From positions 37,457,938 through 37,521,937 of the forward strand of contig OZ012694.1 in NCBI GenBank assembly GCA_963942565.1: 64,000 bases of DNA. The letters are read 5' to 3'. A model generated the notes under the pieces. That model saw only the letters and a program-made list of their open reading frames with translations. It was not told the origin of the DNA and searched no databases. The stretch's first letter is position 1. Each line of letters begins with the position of its first letter. Positions 59,117 to 64,000 of this stretch are shown here, in pieces. A program made the translations under genes and the position numbers. This DNA is from Maea johnstoni. Taxonomy: Eukaryota > Annelida > Polychaeta > Spionida > Magelonidae.

Positions 59117-59301
59117 TAAATTTGTAAATGCTATATTTTCACTCAGAGAGTCCATATAAATCTTTATTCATATTCTTTCTGTATACATGTTTCAATCTTT
59201 TCTTGCTCGTAATCATATTTTTAAGGTCGTATATCAATGACTTATAACTCTGTACTGAGTTAGTTTTGAGGTCAATAAAATCAATCAATCAATCAATCAA
59301 T
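59112..59301 (+). mobile_element. probable retroelement 3' tail inserted in the duplicated intron unit
   Basis: Between an AATACA on each side, ~190 bases end in GAGGTCAATAAAATCAATCA repeats, resembling LINE tails (compare GGTCAATAAATATACATACA at the 28.7-kb element). The flanking AATACAGGCAATAAAAACAA/AATACAGGCAATAAAACAAT segments (59028 and 59302) show it split a duplicated unit. Confidence 0.5.
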
Positions 59302-59357
59302 CAATACAGGCAATAAAACAATGAACAGAGATATACACAGACTGTGTCAGGACTCAC

Positions 59358-59482
59358 CTCCATCTTGTGTAGGAAAGCTTCTACTCTCTTTTCTACATAG
59401 GCTGGGGATTTGTCCGACTGCACTATGACCCGTAATCCCTGGACCCCATTCGACCGCCGAACACCACTCACTGCAATATAGC
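59358..59482 (-). CDS. IDE: insulin-degrading enzyme, coding exon
   Basis: It starts after TTTTCAG in phase 1 (completing the Gly of EQLG) and ends ATGGAG|GTGAGT. It encodes [20 protein letters not shown] then [20 protein letters not shown], which equals vertebrate [20 protein letters not shown] and SRVEAFLITM. The 125-base length restores frame exactly with both neighbours. Confidence 0.95.
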
Positions 59483-60109
59483 CTGAAAACAACGCAAAAA
59501 TAAATCTTAATCTATCTAAGTCAGTAACAAGAATGGAAGGCAAACACTACCTGATTGCCTTTTAACCTAGGAATACTAGAAGCGACTCTTGATAAAGTGT
59601 CACCTGCATCCATGACGAAGGCGAATTCAGGATTTCTGTGTCAGGGGTACATTTTGTATGAGGGTTTTTTTAATAGGGAGGTAGACTTCCATCATTAGTT
59701 TTAAGCACAACTAACCAAAGGAACATTAATTAGCAAGAGGAAATCAACATAATGAATTGTAAAGGGGCTTTGGTTGAATACCTTAAAAAACATCTGAATC
59801 TGCAAGTGTTGACACGTTTTTTGGAAATATATTTTGAAATTAATGGTTACTGGTAAGGTTCAAATCAGTATTTATTACTTAACCATCCACTTTTATCAAT
59901 CAGATATTCCCAAAGTAACAAGGTCTCCTTGATATGCTCCAATCATGAAGGGGTAAAGACATAAAATAAAGGTAAAGTGAGACTCAATTTCTGGCCAAAA
60001 TACACGAAATAGGCTAAATAGTTAAAAGCCTTTTTAACATTTTATTTGTGAATTCCATTAAACTCAATTTTTTTAGGTGCATCTCTTTTGTGTATATCAT
60101 ATCTCTTAC

Positions 60110-60277
60110 CTAGCTGTTCTTGTGTGCGTAGTATGTCGAAGCAGGGCTCGGAGATGATTTGGCAGAAGAGTTCCAGCAGCACGTTATTGTGCGTCTCCTG
60201 CATGAAGCACTGGTAGTAGATCTCCAGCGCAGAACTGCTATGGACTTCATTACATTTCCTGTATAGATAACAGCCAC
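60110..60277 (-). CDS. IDE: insulin-degrading enzyme, coding exon
   Basis: After TTTCAG in phase 1 it encodes [20 protein letters not shown] then [20 protein letters not shown] and [17 protein letters not shown], and ends CTAG|GTAAGA. Vertebrate counterparts are RNEVHNNCGIEIYYQ and [20 protein letters not shown]. Its acceptor is the founder of the 59-bp array immediately upstream. Confidence 0.95.
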   Translation of the reverse strand: MAVIYTGNVMKSIAVLRWRSTTSASCRRRTITCCWNSSAKSSPSPASTYYAHKNS

Positions 60278-60900
60278 CTGAAATACATGGGAGAACAGCT
60301 TAAGACTAGTTTCACTTGCTGTACTCATAGCGGTTACCTGGAATATATGGGAGAATAGCTTAGACTAGTTTCACTTTCTGTACTTATAGCGGCTACCTGG
60401 AATATATGGGACAATAGCTTATACTAGTTTCACTTTCTGTACTTATTGCAGACACCTGGAATATATGGGGAAATAGCCTAGACTAGTTTCACTTTCTGTG
60501 CATATAGTAGCCACCTGGAATATATGGGAGAACAGCTTAGACTAGTTTCACTTTCTGTGTATATAGAAGCCACCTGGAATATATGGGTGAACAGCTTAGG
60601 CTAGTTTCATTCTCTCTGCATTCAGTAGCCACCTGGAATACATGGGAGAACAGCTTAGAGTAGTTGCACTTTCTGTACTTATGGAAGCCACATGGAATAC
60701 ACTGGAGAACAGCTTAGACTGGTTTCAATTTCTGTGCTTATAGTAGCCACCTGGAATACATGGGAGAATAGCTTAGACTAGTTTCACTTTCTGTACTTAT
60801 AGAAGCTACCTAGAATATAGAGGGGAACCAACAAACTAGACGAGTTTCATTTTCTGAAATGATAGCTGCTCAGAGGAATACATGGAGAAACAGAAAGGGC
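60278..60900 (-). repeat. 59-bp array of ~10 copies of the insulysin acceptor and exon start
   Basis: The word ACCTG (exon/intron junction on the complement) recurs at 60276, 60336, 60395, 60454, 60513, 60572, 60631, 60690, 60749 and 60808, at 59-60 bases. On the minus strand each unit reads a pyrimidine tract, CCAG, then GTGGCTACTATAAGTACAGA AAGTGA in sense. This encodes GGYYKYRK-stop against the true exon's [12 protein letters not shown]. So ten decoy acceptors precede the real one. The rightmost copy is degenerate. Confidence 0.92.
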
Positions 60901-61253
60901 ACCATAAATTCTCAGAAATTTCGACCACCCAAGGAATTTAGACCACCCTAGGAGACGACAACCACTCAAAGAGATGCTTTCTGCGCATGTGCGTGAGCAA
61001 CTTAATTACTCTATAGTGTAAACGATACAGGAGCCCTCATTGGTCTTTGTCTCCTAGTGTTGTCACACTGAGAGTAGATTCAGCAAGATTAGTTGTGTCC
61101 AGGGCTTTATAACAGGGTCCAATGATAATTGGTCTGTGGCGACCAATCCATGTTCTATTCATCTAAGATATTAGCAATGTAGGACCCTCCTCCTTCTTGT
61201 TTGGCACTCAGAGCCATAAAAATATATGGGAATATACACAGAAATCGACTCAC

Positions 61254-61365
61254 CGTCTGGTAGTTGAACTTCCCTGAATCTTCGCATCTGACTTGGAAGT
61301 AGTGGCTTAGTTTGCATTTTCTCCTTCAGAGTCCCCTCCACAATACTGGCCACCTCCAGCGCCCC
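61254..61365 (-). CDS. IDE: insulin-degrading enzyme, coding exon (most 5' exon in window)
   Basis: It starts after CCAAAAG and ends GACG|GTGAGT in phase 1. It encodes [20 protein letters not shown] then [17 protein letters not shown], matching vertebrate insulysin [20 protein letters not shown] and PLLPSQLVRYREVQLPD. The catalytic HxxEH half of the enzyme lies beyond the right edge. Intron before: from 61366 to beyond 64000. Confidence 0.94.
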
Positions 61366-62609
61366 CTTTTGGAAACAATAAAAACTATTCACAAATCAGG
61401 AAGAAAATACAGTATTTGCCCTAAATACAATAATATCTCTGTAGTTATTATTACCACACTGTACTATTGACCTTGAAAGTAAATGCAAAGTAACCAAAAT
61501 CTTATAAGTTCAGGGAAATAATATAAGAAAGCATTTCTGAAAATTTAAAAACATTCTATCAAGAGGTTAAGGAGATATCGTGAGGACATTTACAACCCTA
61601 TGTACTATCTGCCTACGTCAAAAAGAGATGTCAAAAGACCCTCAAAGTAAGTCCAAAATAAGTCCAATATTACCACAATCTGATTATTTCATCCAAATAT
61701 TATCAAAAAACATTCTTTAAAATTTGAAAAGGTATTCTAAAGATATCTTGTAGACAGGGTATACACCCCTATTTGTAATTTCTCTTAGGTGAAAAACATC
61801 CTCAAATCATCTTAGAAATAAATCAGAGGTCACCAAAATAAATCAGTTCAAAAGCAACCCAAACATTTAAAGAGATTTTGTTTAAGAATTTTGGTAAATA
61901 TTGTTCCCAAGCTATTCTAGGCACTGAAGCAAACTGACGTCACAGAACAGGAACTGCGCCCTACCGTACACAGTACATCTTCACTCCAAAGAGTGCAGGC
62001 ATAAACATAACAGCACTAAGATGACACGGGAAACTCAGTTCATGGGTCAATTATTAAGTGTAAATGAACTTAATCAGAGTTGACAGAGTGCCACTCCCTC
62101 GAGTTGAATATGTCAACTACTCCTATTAAAGATCTATGTATACTGACAGTGCAATAAGAAATGTCAATCATTTCTACATAGGACGTATGTATACGGACAG
62201 TGCAATGGAAAAACAAGACGTGTCTTTGATTGAGATAGCTATGATACATTTATATTTGTCCTATATGATATTGAAAATACATCAGAGGTCACCAGTCCAT
62301 GATATACAGAGTAAACTAAAGATAAAAAAGGTTTAGGAGAACATTGTTTAAAGGGGAACTAAAGCCTCACGTACGTATTAGCTTATATCATAGTAATACA
62401 CTTCAAGAATAGGATGCTGTCCTCCTTTTTCTCTCAGTGATCCCATAAGGGGAGAATTTTGCATATTGCCATCAGCCTGCCCATGTGCAGCAATTGGCTG
62501 TACAAAAAGACAGGTTAGCAGAGTAAGTTTTCGTATATTTACTGTTGGTAAAGTCAGACAAAAACAGTGGCTAGCATCACTGAAACTTGGAAATCCACCT
62601 GTCCTGAAG
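61366..62609. other. insulysin intron, no other gene seen
   Basis: AT-rich sequence without coding potential. A short doubled phrase (TATGTATAC then GACAGTGCAAT) recurs at ~62135 and ~62188. Confidence 0.5.
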
Positions 62610-62610
62610 C

Positions 62611-62655
<45 letters not shown>

Positions 62656-62724
62656 TTAACCAACTTCTCTCGCACGAGTTGAGAAGAAACACACACATGT
62701 GAAAAGCATATATATATATATATA
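62610..62724. repeat. 63-bp dispersed repeat (copy 2) between (TA)n tracts
   Basis: TA repeats (62610-62652) are followed directly by GGTTAACCAACTTCTCTCGC and the rest of the 63-bp unit also present at 32481. More TA (62709-62726) comes next. Confidence 0.85.
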
Positions 62725-62726
62725 TA

Positions 62727-63767
<1,041 letters not shown>

Positions 63768-64000
63768 GTGACACTGGCAACAACACTGCTGCAGAGGGTG
63801 TTCTACAAAACAAAGTGTTTTTCCCCTACAAAATTATCACAGTACTGAGATAACATCTTCTAGGGGAAACTCTATGCATGATAGGATTATTGAGTGGGAT
63901 TGTACCTAAACATAGGTAAGAATGTGACATTCTTTAAGTCTGAATATGTCAATCATTTCTCATTAGCTTCAAAGTAAAAACATGTTTTTTCTGAATTATG

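Overview
This is an AT-rich, intron-containing animal genome window, most likely from a marine invertebrate; I cannot fix the phylum. It has a spliced insulin-degrading-enzyme gene, part of a rhodopsin-class peptide receptor, several non-LTR retrotransposons, non-autonomous DNA transposons, a Polinton/Maverick element, about 1.8 kb of (TA)n tracts and many minisatellites. It is not prokaryotic: coding blocks end at GT/AG junctions. There is one 200-base assembly gap (21301-21500).

Left end (1 to about 9.5 kb, possibly 12.2 kb): a Polinton/Maverick, a virus-like DNA element. All of its genes lie on the minus strand and are tightly packed. Read right to left they are protein-primed DNA polymerase B, a PC4-like small protein, a tiny Cys-rich ORF, a zinc-cluster protein, a chromodomain integrase, a packaging ATPase, two small virion-type proteins, a minor capsid protein, a pVI-like membrane-active protein and the major capsid protein, which runs off the left edge. 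The visible part looks whole. Three more minus-strand ORFs follow at 10.3-12.2 kb. One looks like a two-repeat TATA-binding-protein-like fold, and it overlaps a gene for an acidic, coiled-coil, basic-tailed protein.

12-31 kb: mostly non-coding repeat-derived DNA. It holds a threefold diverged ~0.9-kb tandem block, a 216-bp satellite with an open frame, an orphan 197-codon ORF, an L1/Tx1-like LINE cut by the gap, and a 5'-truncated LINE of another clade with an 806-codon open frame.

31-48 kb: microsatellites, short tandem duplications, a degraded LINE and a field of CATGG/GGTACC-rich repeats. The receptor exon (39414-40159, TM3 to TM7) lies here. It is preceded by three 112-bp copies of its own acceptor and exon start.

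48-57.4 kb: a ~1.7-kb segmental duplication, a 2.2-kb array of 53-bp units with higher-order structure, and a ~47-bp array rich in nuclear-receptor-like half-sites.

57.4-61.4 kb: the last six coding exons of an insulin-degrading enzyme (insulysin, M16 family) on the minus strand. Three of their acceptors carry tandem copies of the intron end plus exon start. With the receptor, this makes four exon junctions in two genes with the same kind of duplication, which is the most unusual pattern in the window. The remaining sequence to 64 kb is presumably intron with a TA-inserted ~0.78-kb non-autonomous transposon and (TA)n tracts.
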